Shown: in pieces, positions 26,080-38,889 of the stretch
How the letters are laid out: each line of letters opens with the position of its first letter
Numbering within the stretch: the first letter of the stretch is position 1
Assembly (NCBI RefSeq): GCF_044904705.1
Contig: NZ_JADIKL010000003.1
Location: 186,001 to 250,000 of the forward strand
Source of the DNA: Rhodanobacter_A agri
GTDB taxonomy: Bacteria > Pseudomonadota > Gammaproteobacteria > Xanthomonadales > Rhodanobacteraceae
Direction of reading: 5' to 3'
Length of the DNA: 64,000 nucleotides
Position numbers and translations under genes: made by a program
Notes under the pieces: model-generated
The model's database searches: none
What the model was told of the DNA's origin: nothing
What the model saw: only the letters and a program-made list of their open reading frames with translations

Positions 26080-26544
26080 ATGAATCCACCATTCAGCGTT
26101 GGCTGCGCTACCCCGGCTTACTTCCACGAAGAAGTGGTTGTAGAGAAGCCCATTGCTGTGGTTTGGAACCATTTGGTTAACCTTGACAGCATGCGTGAGT
26201 GGCTTGGTGGTGACGACTATTCTGTCGAGGTGGAAACGACATGGATGCGAGGAAGCGCGATAGTCATTCGCGGCATGCACCACCTTCCGTTCGAGAACAA
26301 GGGCGTGATCCTGTCATTCCAACCGTGCGAAGAGGTGAGCTTCACGCATCTCAGTTCGTTGTCCCGCCTGCCGGATCAACCGTCGAGCTATACGAAACTG
26401 CGCTTTGCAGTCCATGCCGATGAGCACCGTACAGTCCTGAAGTTCGAGGCATCAGGATTTCCCACGATGTCCATTTACCGGCATCTGCAGTTCTATTGGG
26501 CCGGAACGCTCGATGCCTTCAGGCGGTACGCAGAGTCGCGATAG
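26080..26544 (+). CDS. SRPBCC (START-like) superfamily protein
   Basis: 154 residues from ATG 26080; longer in-frame starts would run through the hairpin repeat. The START/Bet v1-like pattern is seen in EEVVVEKPIAVVWNHLVNLDSMREWLGG (helix and strand 1) and the C-terminal long helix YRHLQFYWAGTLDAFRRYAES, close to the AHSA1/polyketide-cyclase-like type that binds hydrophobic ligands. The specific function is unknown. Codon use and GC are visibly lower than in flanking genes, and the gene is bracketed by two copies of the CGACCC hairpin, which suggests acquisition as a unit. Confidence 0.75.
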   Translation: MNPPFSVGCATPAYFHEEVVVEKPIAVVWNHLVNLDSMREWLGGDDYSVEVETTWMRGSAIVIRGMHHLPFENKGVILSFQPCEEVSFTHLSSLSRLPDQPSSYTKLRFAVHADEHRTVLKFEASGFPTMSIYRHLQFYWAGTLDAFRRYAESR

Positions 26545-26556
26545 ATCGTTAGATGG

Positions 26557-26590
26557 AAAATGTCCGCTTCCGACCCGGAGCGGACTTCGG
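26557..26590. repeat. CGACCC-loop hairpin repeat, copy 2
   Basis: ATGTCCGCTTC, loop CGACCC, GGAGCGGACTT. The stem has one wobble. It separates the SRPBCC gene (stop at 26544) from the zinc-ribbon gene (start at 26614). Confidence 0.75.
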
Positions 26591-26613
26591 GGGGAAGCTA
26601 CAGGGAGAGATCG

Positions 26614-26877
26614 ATGAATGCACAGTTGGAAACCTGCCCCATATGCGCTGCGCACTTTGAGGGCCGCGATGCTCTGGTATGGGGCGGGGTCGCCACTTCC
26701 CACGGTTTCACGCTGCCCGCTGCATCGTCCAGAGTTCGCTGTCCTAGATGCGGGTGCATCTTCGCGGCAAAAAATATTCGGGTTTTTGGCTTCCTGTCTG
26801 CTCCCGCACTCTGCCTCGTCCTGCTTGCAGGAGTGGTCCTTGGTTTGCTCATCGTTATGCTTTCATCGGTTCTGTGA
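26614..26877 (+). CDS. Small zinc-ribbon membrane protein
   Basis: 87 residues from ATG 26614, preceded by AGGGAGAG. An ATG inside the repeat at 26560 would only add repeat-encoded residues. Two CxxC knuckles, CPIC (about residues 7-10) and CPRC (about 41-44), form a probable zinc ribbon. The last 30 residues are one hydrophobic helix (LCLVLLAGVVLGLLIVML), so the ribbon would be held at the inner face of the membrane. No family is recognised. It is the second small gene framed by CGACCC hairpins, with no functional neighbour. Confidence 0.7.
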   Translation: MNAQLETCPICAAHFEGRDALVWGGVATSHGFTLPAASSRVRCPRCGCIFAAKNIRVFGFLSAPALCLVLLAGVVLGLLIVMLSSVL

Positions 26878-26898
26878 GATGAACGATGGGATCACCCT

Positions 26899-26928
26899 AA
26901 TGTCTGCTTCCGACCCATAGCTGACATC
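26899..26928. repeat. CGACCC-loop hairpin repeat, copy 3
   Basis: ATGTCTGCTTC, loop CGACCC, ATAGCTGACAT; outer stem ATGTC/GACAT is perfect, inner part has mismatches. It lies 21 bp after the zinc-ribbon gene and 36 bp before the methylglyoxal-synthase gene remnant. Confidence 0.75.
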
Positions 26929-26963
26929 TTTGGGACAAGCTGAGTCACTGATTAGGACGCTTC

Positions 26964-27058
26964 GGGCTTCGTGCTGGCGTACCGCACACGGGGTCCTCGA
27001 AGGGGATCGCGCGATGACACCAGCGCTCCAGCGCCAGGTCGGCAATCTGTGCGTAGCC
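26964..27058 (-). pseudogene. Remnant of a methylglyoxal-synthase-like gene
   Basis: About 95 bp align with nucleotides 28585-28678 inside the intact gene at 28455-29339, with roughly four of five bases identical. The minus-strand translation reads AQIADLALERWCHRAIPFEDP against AQIADLVLQRRCHRAIFFEDP in the intact protein, then diverges. No start or stop belongs to it, so it is a fragment left by duplication or recombination around the YCF48-like gene. Confidence 0.75.
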
Positions 27059-27159
27059 CTTCGATGCACGGAGGATGCGAATCTCGACCCTTTATTTCGC
27101 GAAACCCTCATCTTGGTCACTTTATGCTGCCCCGCTCCAACTACCCGGGGAGGGCCGTC

Positions 27160-28314
27160 ATGTTCAAGCGTTCGGTACTCGTTTTGCTGCTCGCTGCGTT
27201 TGCCTCTCTTGCTCTTGCGGACAACCCTCCGAGAGTTCGTCAACCTACGCTCACGCCGCAGTCGAGCGGCACCACGCAGCTACTGATCGCCGTCAGCCCG
27301 GTAAACTCGCGCGTGGTCTGGGCCTCGGGGGCCGGGGGAACCTACGTGGTGACCACCGACGGCGGCAATACATGGAAGTCCGGCGTGGTACCCGGCGCGG
27401 AGAATTTGCAGTTCCGCGATGTCTACGCGGTGAGCGACCGGATCGCCTATTTGTCGTCGGTTGGCGCCAACACTACCGACTTCAAGATCTACAAAACCGT
27501 CGATGGCGGCGCACACTGGACGGTGGAATTCACCAACCAGCTTGCCAACGCGTTCTACGACTGCTTCGCCTTCTGGTCCCCTGACCGCGGCCTCGCGCAC
27601 AGCGATTCAGTAAACGGGGTGTTTCCCGAGCTGCGCACCACCGACGGCATCCATTGGCAGTCGATCGCCGGCCATATGCCGCCGGCACTCCCTGGAGAAG
27701 CCTCGTTCGCATCGAGCGGAACCTGCATCACCACGCAGGGAAAGCAAAATGCGTGGATTGCCACCGGCGGCTCGACCACCGCGCGCATCCTGGCAACGCG
27801 CGATGGCGGCAACACCTGGAACGCTTATGCGACCCCGCTCATCAGCAACGGCAGTGCTGGCGGCTTGAGTGTGGCTTTCCGTGATGCGCACAACGGGTTT
27901 GTCGGTGGCGGCGACTTGTCGAGCAATACCTCAGCCGACGCAGCGACCTCTCACGATGGCGGCGCGACCTGGATTCTGACCAACCCACCGCCGACCCCGG
28001 GGGCGGTCTTCTGCGTGGCCTATGTCCGCGGCCTGCGCGATCGCCACTTTTCCGCATCTTCCAACGACGAGGACGATCAGGGTCAGGACCGGGACGACCA
28101 TGGCGACCACCGCCCTCCCTTCGACCGCACGGTCGTGATTACCGCCGAAACCGCGCCCAACTTCAGTTCAGGATCGGCCGCCTGGACTCCCGACGAAGGC
28201 CAGACCTGGTATTGGCTACCCACGGTGAGCGGCTACTGGGCCGTCGCTTTCGCGAATCCAAAAGCCGGATGGTTCGTCGGCAATAACGGACAGATTCTGA
28301 AGATCAGCTTCTGA
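27160..28314 (+). CDS. Exported YCF48/BNR-repeat beta-propeller protein
   Basis: 384 residues; GGGGAGG lies 6 nt before ATG 27160. Signal peptide about 1-20 (LLAAFASLALA). Repeated blade motifs TTDGGNTWKS, TVDGGAHWTVEF, TTDGIHWQSI, TRDGGNTWNAY, SHDGGATWIL and TPDEGQTWYWL give a propeller of the YCF48/photosystem-II-assembly-like and sortilin-like type. Between blades, residues about 297-320 form an acidic/His-rich insert (NDEDDQGQDRDDHGDHRP) that could bind a divalent metal such as calcium. It is probably periplasmic or extracellular, and binding rather than catalytic. It is framed by the methylglyoxal-synthase gene remnant and the intact gene, so it may be an insertion. Confidence 0.8.
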   Translation: MFKRSVLVLLLAAFASLALADNPPRVRQPTLTPQSSGTTQLLIAVSPVNSRVVWASGAGGTYVVTTDGGNTWKSGVVPGAENLQFRDVYAVSDRIAYLSSVGANTTDFKIYKTVDGGAHWTVEFTNQLANAFYDCFAFWSPDRGLAHSDSVNGVFPELRTTDGIHWQSIAGHMPPALPGEASFASSGTCITTQGKQNAWIATGGSTTARILATRDGGNTWNAYATPLISNGSAGGLSVAFRDAHNGFVGGGDLSSNTSADAATSHDGGATWILTNPPPTPGAVFCVAYVRGLRDRHFSASSNDEDDQGQDRDDHGDHRPPFDRTVVITAETAPNFSSGSAAWTPDEGQTWYWLPTVSGYWAVAFANPKAGWFVGNNGQILKISF

Positions 28315-28409
28315 ACTCTAGGAAGTTCCAAGCGAGACCGGACGCGAGCAAGAAGGGCCAACACTGAGGGATAGTTCGGCTATGCCGTGGCGCCTCGCTT
28401 CGACCGAAC

Positions 28410-28430
28410 CCCTCTCCCGGAGGGAGAGGG
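28410..28430. terminator. CCCTCTCCC/GGGAGAGGG hairpin between convergent genes
   Basis: A perfect 9-bp stem with loop GGA lies between the YCF48-like stop (28314) and the methylglyoxal-synthase-like stop (28455). This stem is a common dispersed intergenic hairpin in high-GC proteobacteria and may terminate both genes. Confidence 0.5.
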
Positions 28431-28454
28431 ATTCGCCCGCACGTCGACAGGCAA

Positions 28455-29339
28455 TCAACCACCCGCCCGCCGATTCCTCCGCAATTCCACCGCCTCGGCC
28501 CAACGCGCCGCCAACCGCGGTGTGGTGATGCACACCGCCACATCAGTGACCGTAGTCACCGCGCGCTCCAGCAGCTGGATGTCGGCTTCGTGCTGGCGTG
28601 CCACGTGCGGGTCCTCGAAGAAGATCGCGCGATGGCAGCGGCGTTGCAGCACCAGGTCGGCGATCTGTGCGTCGCCGCCCATCGGGCCGCTCTGGTAGCG
28701 GTCCGCCCATGGCTTGCCCTGTGGCCAGCCGCGGCTCCATGCCAGTTCGTTGAGGCGCTGGCCGGTGGTACCGGTGGCCACGCGGCGGGTGAAGCGCGAC
28801 AGCGTGTCGAAATGCTGGGCCGCGTAGGCCAGCATCGCGGGTTTCATCGCGTCGTGGGCGATCAGGGCCAGCGTCTGCGACTCCGGCGCATGCAGGTCGT
28901 CCGCGCCGGGATCGGGCTCCAGCCCGGCGTGCATGCGTTCCAGCTCGATCCAGTCGCGCGCCGAGGCCACGGTGGAAAGAAAGGGCTTGGCGTGGATCAC
29001 GCACTGGCGCTTGAGCGCCACCGCCTCGGGGAACACCGAGGACGGATCGACCGGATCGATGAAATAGATCGCACCGTCCAGCGTACGTGCATCGCCGTCC
29101 ATGCCCACCACCTCGGCGACCAGCTTCATCAGGCCGCCCTCGCGGCCGTAGGGATAGCGGCGCAGCGGCGGGTAGTCCGCCAGCAGGCCCGCACGCACGA
29201 TCGCGTCGTGGGTGCGGCCTACCGCATGCAGGCCGAGATCGAGCTCGCGGATGCCGCGCTCGCAGGCGCGCAGCCAACGGAACAGCGCCGCATCGTCGCT
29301 GCCGTGGTGAAGCTGGTTGGCGGCCAGACCCAGGCGCAT
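28455..29339 (-). CDS. Methylglyoxal-synthase-like protein with two MGS folds
   Basis: 294 residues from ATG 29339 (GAGGAGA upstream); an ATG at 29360 would add seven. The C-terminal half (about 155-275) matches E. coli MgsA motif by motif: LIAHDAMK (His/Asp), VATGTTGQRLNE (phosphate loop), SGPMGGDAQIADL (catalytic Asp) and IFFEDPHVARQHEADI (His/Asp). MgsA converts dihydroxyacetone phosphate to methylglyoxal and phosphate. The N-terminal half (about 1-135) repeats the same layout (GLAANQ, HAVGRTHDAIV, YPYGREGGLMKLVAEVV, GAIYFIDPVDPSSVFPEA) but has lost the GTTG and GGD residues, so it is probably a non-catalytic or altered copy. Standard MgsA is half this length. Confidence 0.85.
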   Translation of the reverse strand: MRLGLAANQLHHGSDDAALFRWLRACERGIRELDLGLHAVGRTHDAIVRAGLLADYPPLRRYPYGREGGLMKLVAEVVGMDGDARTLDGAIYFIDPVDPSSVFPEAVALKRQCVIHAKPFLSTVASARDWIELERMHAGLEPDPGADDLHAPESQTLALIAHDAMKPAMLAYAAQHFDTLSRFTRRVATGTTGQRLNELAWSRGWPQGKPWADRYQSGPMGGDAQIADLVLQRRCHRAIFFEDPHVARQHEADIQLLERAVTTVTDVAVCITTPRLAARWAEAVELRRNRRAGG

Positions 29340-29593
29340 CGTTTTCGTCTCCTCGCTCATTTCGATCCGGAACCTGTGACACACCCCGATCATAGCCGGC
29401 GCGCCACGCAACCATGGGGAAGAAAACCAACGACTGACGAACCAGCGCAACCGAAGACGCGAGCGGCGGGGTGGACACGTCCGCTCATGGATGACGTTGC
29501 GCCAACCGGCCACCCTGCAGTAGCCGCGGCCCGGACACAACCACGGCGCGCCAGTCACCCGGCGCGCCGTGGTCTGCGAGCCTCACTTACAAC

Positions 29594-32413
29594 TTACAGA
29601 TCAACCTTGACGCCAAGGTTGAAGAAGCGACCGACGATGCCCTCCTGCGCCCAGGTCGGGTTGTAGTTGGTGCCAAACCCGTCGTAGGCGCCGCCCGCAT
29701 AGTTCGCCGGATTGATTGGCGGCAGCTTGTTGAACGCGTTCAAGATCGACCCGGTGATGGTGACGTGGCCGTTGATCGCATAACTGCCGGTCAGGTCGAA
29801 GAACGTGGATGCCCCGACCCGGCAGCTGGCCGGGAACGGCGTACCGGCCGGCGTGGTGGTGACGCACGCGCCCGGGCCAACGCCTATGTCCTCGGCGTAC
29901 TGGGCAAAACCACTGGTGCGATACAGCGTGCCGGTCACCGTGAGCGGCCCCCAGATGACCGTGTTCGCCCACGAACCGCGCAGGCGTGGCGTGCCGGCGC
30001 CCGAGGACAGGTTGATCGGCCCCTCGGTACCCACGTAACGCTGCACCATGCCGTTCGGCAAGGTCAGGTTCCACTCGAAGACGTTGGTGGCGGTCAGCTC
30101 GCTGATGTACTTGATGTCGTTGCCGAAGTCCCAGTGTCCGCGCAGATCCAGGTCGATGCCGGTGGTCTTGAGCTGGTTCGCGTTGACGTACTCGCCGATC
30201 ACCTCGATCGGGCGCGGCTGCGCGTTCGGGAACTGCGGATCGGGCACGTCAGGCACCACCGTGACACCTGGCGCCTGTGGCGTGCCAGCGTAGTAGTTGG
30301 CCAGCGCCGCGCCCGTCTGCGACTGCACGATCACCCCGGTCTTCTTGATGTTGTAGTAGTCCAGCGAGGCGCTCAGCCAGCTGGTCGGCTGCACCACCAC
30401 ACCGAACGTGAAGTTGGTGGCCTTTTCCGGCTTGATGTTCTTGTTCGCCAGCGCGTCCTCGCCGAGGTTGTACGGCTGCACATAGCCGTTGTTGCCGTGC
30501 AGGGCCTGGAACGCAGGCGGCGGCGTGTAGGTGATGAAACCCACGGACGAACTGGAACCGTTCTCGGAGAACGATGGCGCCCGGAAGCCCTTGGACCAGG
30601 TGCCGCGGATGGCCAGCCAGTCCAGCGGCTTCCACTTGATGCCGAGCTTGGGCGAGAAGTTGTTGCCCACATCGGAGTAGTGGTCGAAGCGGCCGGACAC
30701 GTCAACTTCCAGCGCATTGAGCAGTGGCGCGTCCAGTTCGGCATAGACGCCGCTCACGTCGCGGCTGCCCTTGGTCTGGGCATTGCCCAGGCCTTGGAAC
30801 TCGAAGTTGGGGTTCAGCGTGGGATCGTTCTGCGCCTCGTGGCGGAACTGCGCACCCACGGCAAGGCCCAGGCCGCCGCCCGGCAAGTCCATCAGCTCGC
30901 GGTTCGCGCTCAGGTCCAGCGAGTCGAGGTCCGAGGTCGAGGTCTTGCTGTAGCCCGGCGCCAGCGTCGCGCGGATGGCGGGCGAGTTCGCCGACGGGTT
31001 GAGGAAGTTGTAGGTGCCGTTGGCGACTGCGCCGAGCAAGGCGTTGTAGCTGATATAGCCGAACTGGTCCGTGCCCAGCCAGGTGTGGTTGATCACCGCC
31101 GCGACATCCCAGTGCCAGTCGTCGAACTGCCCGTTGACCCCGCCCACCAGGCGCGCGTTGTGGTTGTTGTAGTTGAAGCCTTGCGGGATGTCGCCGAAGG
31201 CATAGTTGATCGACGCGGGTACCGCGAACGGATTGGAGGGGTTGCCCACCGGCAAGGTGATGCCGTCGGTGTTGTTCGGGGTGGCGTTCTGGATCTGCGC
31301 CGGCCCCGTCACGGTCCAGGTTTTCGCCTGGAAGTAGCTGGCCGACAGGTAGGCCGTGGTGGTGTCATTAAGCTTGACCGTGAAACGGCCGTACAGGCCT
31401 CCCTGCTCCATCGCCGGCTGGAACTGCGAGTACTGGCCGACGAAATTCTGCTCGCAATAGCTGCCTGGGCTGTTCGGATCGTTGGTCACCAGCGTTTCGT
31501 AGGGATCGCCTGCGCAGCTGCGCAACGGCTGGATCTTGCCGCCGGTGGAAGGCGTGACCGAGCCGTAGATCGAACCGAACGCGTTGGAAGGCACGAAGGG
31601 ATTCGGGCCGCCCAGCGAACTCAGGTTGGTGGTGTTGAACGGGAACGGCCGCTGGTTCACGCTGATGGAGTTGTCCTTCTGGAATTGCACGCTGAAATAG
31701 GCGTTGTAGTGATCGGTATCCAGGTCTCCGCCACCGGCCAGCAAGGTGGCCTTGCGGGTGAAGCCGCCGCCGCGCTGGGAGGTACCGACGTCGGCCGTGG
31801 CCTCGACGCCGTGATAGTCGGGTCGCAGGATGATGTTGACCACGCCCGCAATCGCATCGGCGCCGTACAGTGACGAGGCGCCATCCTTCAATACCTCGAT
31901 GCGCTCGACCGCGGCGAGCGGAATGGTGTTGAGGTCGACGAAGGAGCGCTCGCCGTCGTCCGACACTGCGTAGCTGGCGTTGCGATGGCCGTCGATCAGC
32001 ACCAGGGTGGAGTTGACGGTGAGGCCACGCAGCGCCACGCCGGACGAACCGGCCGCGAAGCCGTTGGCGAACGCGTTCGGGATCGAACCGCTGTTGTCGG
32101 CGGATATCGAGCGCACCACATCGGAGAGCGTGGTCAGGCCGCTGCGCTGGATCTGCACGGCCGAAATCACCGTCACCGGCGATGGTGTCTCGGTGTCGAT
32201 ACGCGGTATGGCCGAACCAGTCACCACGATGGTCTGCAGCTGTTGTGCCTGCTTTGTCGACGGTTGCTGTTGCGATGCATCCGGTTGCGTTGGCTGCTGT
32301 TGCGTGGACTGCGGCTGCGTTGGGGAGGCCGGCGGCGATGCGTTTTGCGCGAGGGCCGCGGCCAGCGGGGTCATCGCCAGACCGGCGATGGAAATCATCG
32401 TCATGCGTTTCAT
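29594..32413 (-). CDS. TonB-dependent receptor with Gln/Pro-rich N-terminal linker
   Basis: 939 residues from ATG 32413 with GGAGG 7 nt upstream. Signal peptide 1-22, then about 40 residues rich in Gln, Pro and Thr, the TonB-box-like LQTIVVTGSAIPR, and a plug with LVLIDGHRNASY, AAVERIEVLKDGASSLYGADAIAGVVNII (the class found in sugar, peptide and siderophore receptors). The long barrel ends FFNLGVKVDL. No enzyme or regulator gene is adjacent; the nearest neighbours are the methylglyoxal-synthase-like gene and gltD. Ligand unknown. Confidence 0.9.
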   Translation of the reverse strand: MKRMTMISIAGLAMTPLAAALAQNASPPASPTQPQSTQQQPTQPDASQQQPSTKQAQQLQTIVVTGSAIPRIDTETPSPVTVISAVQIQRSGLTTLSDVVRSISADNSGSIPNAFANGFAAGSSGVALRGLTVNSTLVLIDGHRNASYAVSDDGERSFVDLNTIPLAAVERIEVLKDGASSLYGADAIAGVVNIILRPDYHGVEATADVGTSQRGGGFTRKATLLAGGGDLDTDHYNAYFSVQFQKDNSISVNQRPFPFNTTNLSSLGGPNPFVPSNAFGSIYGSVTPSTGGKIQPLRSCAGDPYETLVTNDPNSPGSYCEQNFVGQYSQFQPAMEQGGLYGRFTVKLNDTTTAYLSASYFQAKTWTVTGPAQIQNATPNNTDGITLPVGNPSNPFAVPASINYAFGDIPQGFNYNNHNARLVGGVNGQFDDWHWDVAAVINHTWLGTDQFGYISYNALLGAVANGTYNFLNPSANSPAIRATLAPGYSKTSTSDLDSLDLSANRELMDLPGGGLGLAVGAQFRHEAQNDPTLNPNFEFQGLGNAQTKGSRDVSGVYAELDAPLLNALEVDVSGRFDHYSDVGNNFSPKLGIKWKPLDWLAIRGTWSKGFRAPSFSENGSSSSVGFITYTPPPAFQALHGNNGYVQPYNLGEDALANKNIKPEKATNFTFGVVVQPTSWLSASLDYYNIKKTGVIVQSQTGAALANYYAGTPQAPGVTVVPDVPDPQFPNAQPRPIEVIGEYVNANQLKTTGIDLDLRGHWDFGNDIKYISELTATNVFEWNLTLPNGMVQRYVGTEGPINLSSGAGTPRLRGSWANTVIWGPLTVTGTLYRTSGFAQYAEDIGVGPGACVTTTPAGTPFPASCRVGASTFFDLTGSYAINGHVTITGSILNAFNKLPPINPANYAGGAYDGFGTNYNPTWAQEGIVGRFFNLGVKVDL

Positions 32414-32580
32414 GGGCGAACCTCCGGCGTGGGGAACCGTAGCGAGGTATTCGCACGACTCGGAAGGCGCGCAGAAGCGTCCCGTCTTGATGCGGGAACA
32501 CACTGCTTCTAGCGACCGACGGGCGTGGGGACGCGGACACCGTCGCTGAACGCTGGATTACTCCCTAGTACACGATCTTC

Positions 32581-32604
32581 ACAAGTGACCGCCACGACAC
32601 TTGT
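32581..32604. promoter_or_regulatory. Inverted repeat ACAAGTG-N10-CACTTGT
   Basis: A perfect 7-bp inverted repeat with 10-nt spacer lies 168 bp upstream of the TonB receptor start and 76 bp after the gltD stop. The arms are two helical turns apart centre to centre, as for a dimeric regulator. No factor can be named. Confidence 0.35.
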
Positions 32605-32679
32605 TCATGTGCCGTTTCTCATTGTCAAGAGTTTGTGTCGAACCAACTTTTGACACGCCGCGAAAAGCATCGCCGTCGC

Positions 32680-34112
32680 TCAGACGGCAGCCACTTCCGT
32701 CGCCGCCTCCACCAGCATGCGCGCGATCGACGCGGCGGCCTCGCGGCCGTCGTGCACTGCACGCACCACCAGGTCCGCCCCGCGCACGTTGTCGCCACCG
32801 GCGAAAATGCGCGGGTGGCTGGTTTGCTGCGGTAGCGCGCCGTCGGCACCGGTGACGACGCGGCCGGAGTGCGCCAGCTTCACGCCGTGCGAGACCAGCC
32901 AGTCCGGCGGACTGGGCAGGAAGCCGAAAGCCTGGATCACCACGTCGGCGCGTAACTCGCTCTCGCTGCCTTCGACGTTGCGCGGACGCGGGCGGCCGTG
33001 GCCGTCGGCCACCAGTTCGGTCTCCACCACGCGCACCGCGCGGGCGCGGCCGTGTTCGTCGCCGAGGATTTCCAGCGGCTGGCGGTGGAACAGAAAGTTC
33101 ACGCCTTCCTCGCGGCTGTAACCCACCTCGCGGCGCGAGCCGGGCATGCTGGCTTCGTCGCGGCGATACACGCAGGTGACGGAGGCTGCGCCGAGGCGGA
33201 TCGCGGTGCGGTTGCAGTCCATGCCGGTGTCGCCGCCGCCCAGCACCACCACGTGCTTGCCGCGCAGGTCGAACGCGGGCGCGGGCGGCTCATCGCGCAG
33301 CAGGCGCTCGGTGTTCGCGATCAGGAACGGCAGCGCGTCGTGCACGCCGTGCAGCCCGCGACCCAGCAGCTTGCCGTCGACATAGGTGTAGGCGCCGGTA
33401 CCCACGAACACCGCGTCGTAATCATCCAGCAGTTCGCCGAATTCGATGTCGCGACCCACCTCGCGGCCCAGCAGGAAACGCACGCCCATGCCTTCGAGCA
33501 GCTCGTGGCGCAGGCGCATCACTTGCTTGTCGAGCTTGAACGGAGGAATGCCGTAGGTAAGCAGACCGCCGATCTGCGGCTGACGGTCGTACACATCGGC
33601 GGCGATGCCCGCGCGGCGCAGGCGGTCGGCACAGGCCAGGCCCGCCGGGCCGGCGCCGATGATGGCCACGCGATGGCCGGTCTCGCGCACCCCGGACAGG
33701 TCGGGCCGCCAGCCGCGGCGCAGCGCCTCGTCGGTGACCCAGCGCTCCACGCTGCCGATGGTCACTGCGCCGAAGTCGGTCTGCTCCAGCGTGCAAGCGC
33801 CTTCGCACAGACGATCCTGCGGACAGACACGGCCGCAGATCTCCGGCAACGGATTGGTCTCGTACATCAGCGTGGCCGCTTCCATGATGCGACCGTTCTG
33901 CACCAGCTTCAGCCACTCCGGAATGTAGTTGTGCACCGGACAGGCGTGTTCGCAGTAAGGATTGCCGCAGTCCAGGCAACGCTCGGCCTGGGTACCGGCC
34001 TGCGGCGCCGCGAAGTCGCCGGAGATTTCCCCGTAACCCAGCACGCGGATCGCCACCGGCACCGTGCGCGGCGTCTCCCGCTGCACATTGAGGAACTGGA
34101 ACAACTTGTCGC

Positions 34113-34116
<4 letters not shown>
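32680..34116 (-). CDS. gltD: Glutamate synthase (NADPH) small subunit
   Basis: 478 residues. It passes electrons from NADPH through FAD and two 4Fe-4S clusters to GltB for conversion of glutamine plus 2-oxoglutarate to two glutamates. The N-terminal cluster-binding cysteines are seen in CLDCGNPYCEHACP and CGRVCPQDRLCEGAC. Two nucleotide-binding folds follow: AIIGAGPAGLACADRL (FAD) and VVLGGGDTGMDCNRTA (NADPH). The C-terminal FAD contact is IFAGGDNVRGADLV. It overlaps gltB by 4 bp (ATGA), so the subunits are translationally coupled. Confidence 0.97.
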
Positions 34117-38564
<4,448 letters not shown>

Positions 38565-38634
38565 TCGCTGGATGACCGGGCACAGAAGGCCAGCGGCGCC
38601 GAGGCGCCGGGCTGGATTCGTGGATTACGGTCCG

Positions 38635-38663
38635 ACTACACCACAATTGCTGCGTCGCGTCAA
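38635..38663 (-). promoter_or_regulatory. Candidate sigma-70 promoter of gltBD
   Basis: On the minus strand TTGACG (38663-38658) and TGTAGT (38640-38635) are separated by exactly 17 nt, 5 of 6 and 4 of 6 matches to consensus. Transcription would start near 38628, giving a leader of about 60 nt. Confidence 0.6.
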
Positions 38664-38678
38664 AGACTTCTATACGTC

Positions 38679-38696
38679 CAAATGCAATTGCATTTG
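38679..38696. promoter_or_regulatory. 18-bp perfect palindrome upstream of gltBD promoter
   Basis: CAAATGCAATTGCATTTG is its own reverse complement. It lies 16 bp upstream of the gltB -35 box, centred near -60, a position typical for an activator. AT-rich within GC-rich DNA. Confidence 0.6.
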
Positions 38697-38889
38697 TAAC
38701 TATCTGCCGCGACCTGAGCGGCCGTAACTCGTCTGCCCCAACCCCGGGGTGTGGCGATTTACGCTCGTCATGCCAAAGCGTGTGACGTGCATACCAGGCG
38801 CCCACCGATCCGAGCAGCGCGCGCGAGCCATGACTCGCGGGCCACATCGCAATTCCTCACGGCCAGCGACTGCGAATCGCATCTTCCTT

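Noticed and set aside
25976..26928. Integron-type attC sites for the CGACCC hairpins
   Set aside because: A GTTAGAT word at 26549-26555 fits one attC core, but no matching RYYYAAC partner is found and the three repeats have fixed sequence and loops, unlike attC. No integron integrase is in the window.
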